NCBI GenBank assembly: GCA_018067045.1
Contig: JAGPVL010000009.1
Span: 60,323-124,322 of the forward strand
Length of the DNA stretch: 64,000 nt
Reading direction: 5' to 3'
DNA from: Gammaproteobacteria bacterium
GTDB lineage: Bacteria > Pseudomonadota > Gammaproteobacteria > Pseudomonadales > Alcanivoracaceae
Shown piece after piece: positions 62,691-64,000 of the stretch; position 1 is the stretch's first letter; every line of letters starts with the position of its first letter. The notes under the pieces were generated by a model, which was given only the letters and a program-made list of their open reading frames with translations, searched no databases and had not been told where the DNA came from. A program made the position numbers and the translations under genes.

Positions 62691-63359
62691 GTGGCCTTAC
62701 ACCCAATGGAACGCCTGCTACACAGCGCGGCGTTTTTAAAGAGCGCTCAAAATATCCACCAATGCCCACCAGACGAGGGCATGGAGGTCGCGTTTGCTGG
62801 CCGCTCTAACGCCGGAAAGTCTAGCGCTATCAATCGCTTATGCACACAAAAGACGCTCGCAAGGACATCCAAAACGCCAGGTCGCACTCAGCTGCTGAAT
62901 TTTTTTGCGCTGGATGAAACGCGCCGTCTGGTCGATTTGCCTGGCTACGGCTACGCCAAAGTGAACAAAGCACTGAAGAATCAGTGGCAAAAAGACATGG
63001 ATGGCTACCTCGCTGAACGCAAGTGTTTAGCCGGTCTTGTGCTCATGATGGACATTCGCCATCCGTTGAAAGATTTCGATCAGCTCATTATCGAATGGAG
63101 CGCCGCCGCGAATATGCCCCTGCATATTCTGCTCACCAAGGCCGACAAGCTGACTTATGGCGCGGCGACATCGATCTTATTGAAAACACGGCAGACATTA
63201 AAAAACCATCCCGCACCGCTAAGCCTACAATTATTTTCGGCGACTTCTGGCCGGGGCGCAGAGGAAGCATGGGATCGACTCGGTGAATTATTCGAGTTTC
63301 CGCCGGAAGTAGAGCCGGAAGTAGAGATAAGCGAAGAACCGCCTGCAGACTCGGTTTAA
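62691..63359 (+). CDS. engB: Ribosome biogenesis GTPase EngB (YsxC/YihA)
   Basis: This 222-residue GTPase has G1 [17 protein letters not shown], the switch region with [12 protein letters not shown]3 [11 protein letters not shown]4 LLTKADKL. It helps assemble the large ribosomal subunit. GTG 62691 with AAGGA upstream; a later Met at 62706 is possible. The gene is divergent from the cytochrome operon, and convergent with the sRNA at 63411-63549, an arrangement like engB/yihA and spf in enterics and ersA in Pseudomonas. Confidence 0.95.
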   Translation: MALHPMERLLHSAAFLKSAQNIHQCPPDEGMEVAFAGRSNAGKSSAINRLCTQKTLARTSKTPGRTQLLNFFALDETRRLVDLPGYGYAKVNKALKNQWQKDMDGYLAERKCLAGLVLMMDIRHPLKDFDQLIIEWSAAANMPLHILLTKADKLTYGAATSILLKTRQTLKNHPAPLSLQLFSATSGRGAEEAWDRLGELFEFPPEVEPEVEISEEPPADSV

Positions 63360-63410
63360 GCAAACGTTACATTCGCAAGCACTACTGACAAAAAACCATT
63401 TCGAAAGGCA

Positions 63411-63549
63411 AAAAAAACCCCAGCAGCGATCGGGGGAAGGATGACGCTGCTGGGGTGCTTGCCCTCCGGTTCACTGGGGGATGAACCGGAGTGTTCAGAC
63501 GCTGCGAAACGGCGAGGGTTTGGGGGATCGGGGATCCGCTCCGCAGCTA
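63411..63549 (-). ncRNA. ErsA/Spot 42-like small RNA
   Basis: A minus-strand transcript of about 139 bases is predicted. It ends in a strong rho-independent terminator: stem CCCCAGCAGCG/CGCTGCTGGGG (63418-63455) followed by seven or more T. A second perfect 10-bp hairpin, CTCCGGTTCA/TGAACCGGAG (63464-63491), precedes it. Loops and spacers are C-rich (for example ATCCTTCCCCC and GATCCCCGATCCCCC), like the C-rich target-pairing region of ErsA. It lies after engB in opposite orientation, the location of spf in enterics and ersA in Pseudomonas. The 5' end is inferred from the promoter at 63555-63581. Confidence 0.65.
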
Positions 63550-63554
63550 TACGA

Positions 63555-63581
63555 TATGACGAACGCTACTCCACAAAGTTC
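63555..63581 (-). promoter_or_regulatory. Sigma-E/AlgU-type promoter of the sRNA
   Basis: On the minus strand GAACTT (63576-63581), a 16-base spacer and TCATA (63555-63559) match the extracytoplasmic stress sigma factor consensus GAACTT-N16-TCTGA. Transcription would start near 63549. Pseudomonas ErsA is known to depend on AlgU (sigma-22), which fits. Confidence 0.6.
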
Positions 63582-63719
63582 CCATTGGGGAGTTCTTTTT
63601 AAAAAATATTTCAATAATCGCAACGTATTTAGTCAAGATAATGAGCACTCATTGTTTGCGCGCGCCAACCGACAAGCATGGCGGCTAGGCACAAGCAGGA
63701 ACGCGACTAAATCACAGGC

Positions 63720-64000
63720 AAAAAAGGTTCATCGCGAATTTCCGGGCAAAGCCTGAAGGACTTTTTTCTTACGCAGCTGCTGCGCCGCGTTTGCTCGGGA
63801 AAGATCGCCTGCAAGCAGCCTCCCACAAGGTGAGCGGAAATTTGAGATGGTCCCGCGCTGTAGAGGGGGCTGTGGATTTTGAAGCGGCCCTTTTTTAGGT
63901 TCATCGCGGATTTCCGGGAAAACCCTTAAGGACCTTTTTCTTATGCGGCTGCTGCGCTGCGTTTGTTCGGGAAAGGTCGCCTGCAAGCAGCCTCCCACAA
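63720..64000. repeat. Two tandem copies of the ~171-bp repeat (opposite orientation)
   Basis: Matching starts GGTTCATCGCG at 63726 and 63898 are 172 bases apart. The units have the same blocks as those at 32551-32890 but inverted: TTTCCGGG, CGCAGCTGCTGCG (copy 1) or CGGCTGCTGCGC (copy 2), CGCCTGCAAGCAGCCTCCCAC. The end of copy 1 (63868-63896) is a terminator-like hairpin with six T. The second copy is cut by the window edge. Confidence 0.75.

Larger units (their letters stand above)
63360..64000. other. Right-end intergenic region
   Basis: After engB no protein gene is visible. The region holds the sRNA and its promoter (63411-63581) and a repeat cluster (63720-64000) that runs to the window end. 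polA would be expected beyond it by analogy to related genomes. Confidence 0.5.

Overview
The window looks like the chromosome of a Gram-negative gammaproteobacterium, probably marine or salt-exposed and not far from the Pseudomonas/Cellvibrio branch. The evidence is gene content: an ectoine breakdown operon, a complete recC-recB-recD locus, and the order nuclease / dsbA / cytochrome c4 / small cytochrome c / engB / sRNA, which recalls the engB-polA neighbourhood of Pseudomonas. There are lipoproteins, outer-membrane-type proteins and a GlyGly-CTERM protease. No phage, integrase, transposase, tRNA or rRNA gene was recognised.

Layout. 1-4605 (minus): ectoine catabolism (M20 deacetylase, diaminobutyrate aminotransferase, ectoine hydrolase, aldehyde dehydrogenase running off the left edge), with two similar boxes upstream that may be operators. 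4951-6379: a GAF-GGDEF diguanylate cyclase and a DUF2164 protein. 6654-11516 (minus): AGPS-like FAD oxidase, glycerol-3-phosphate dehydrogenase and FGGY kinase. 11910-16606: small accessory genes, including a Lys-rich 34-residue protein, a beta-barrel-like protein, a decayed DJ-1/PfpI gene, an FN3 plus mannan-binding lectin protein, and an SRPBCC protein. 17190-26091: redox and sulfur genes: CBS protein, peroxiredoxin-glutaredoxin fusion, trypsin-like protease, HlyIII protein, a BigR-type persulfide-response cluster (Blh dioxygenase divergent from regulator, two YeeE-type channels and a SulP transporter), and glutathione peroxidase. 26325-32047 (minus): four translationally coupled exported proteins sharing one N-terminal motif (DUF6160/Fil-like). 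32250-32900: a REP-like repeat cluster. 32937-43521: lipoprotein hydrolase, AraC regulator, dGTPase, ArfB, VOC protein, LemA-TPM-TPM operon and MATE pump. 43665-46106: RCC1-repeat lipoprotein. 46127-50361: a NERD/zinc-ribbon protein and a large Hsp70-like/Fic fusion. 50788-60605: recD, recB, recC and an endonuclease/exonuclease/phosphatase gene, all tightly overlapping. 60624-63359: dsbA, cytochromes c and engB. 63411-63581: an ErsA/Spot 42-like sRNA with a sigma-E/AlgU-type promoter. 63720-64000: second copy of the repeat cluster.

The best candidate for an undescribed system is the Hsp70-like/Fic fusion with its NERD neighbour. The protein appears to lack the usual N-terminal phosphate-1 loop of an Hsp70/actin ATPase but carries that motif internally, just before a Fic domain with an intact inhibitory motif and an HPFxxGNGR active site. 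Next in interest are the four-gene DUF6160-like cluster, the lectin protein and the roughly 171-bp repeat that carries its own terminator-like hairpin. All functions are inferred from sequence motifs read by eye; no database search was run.
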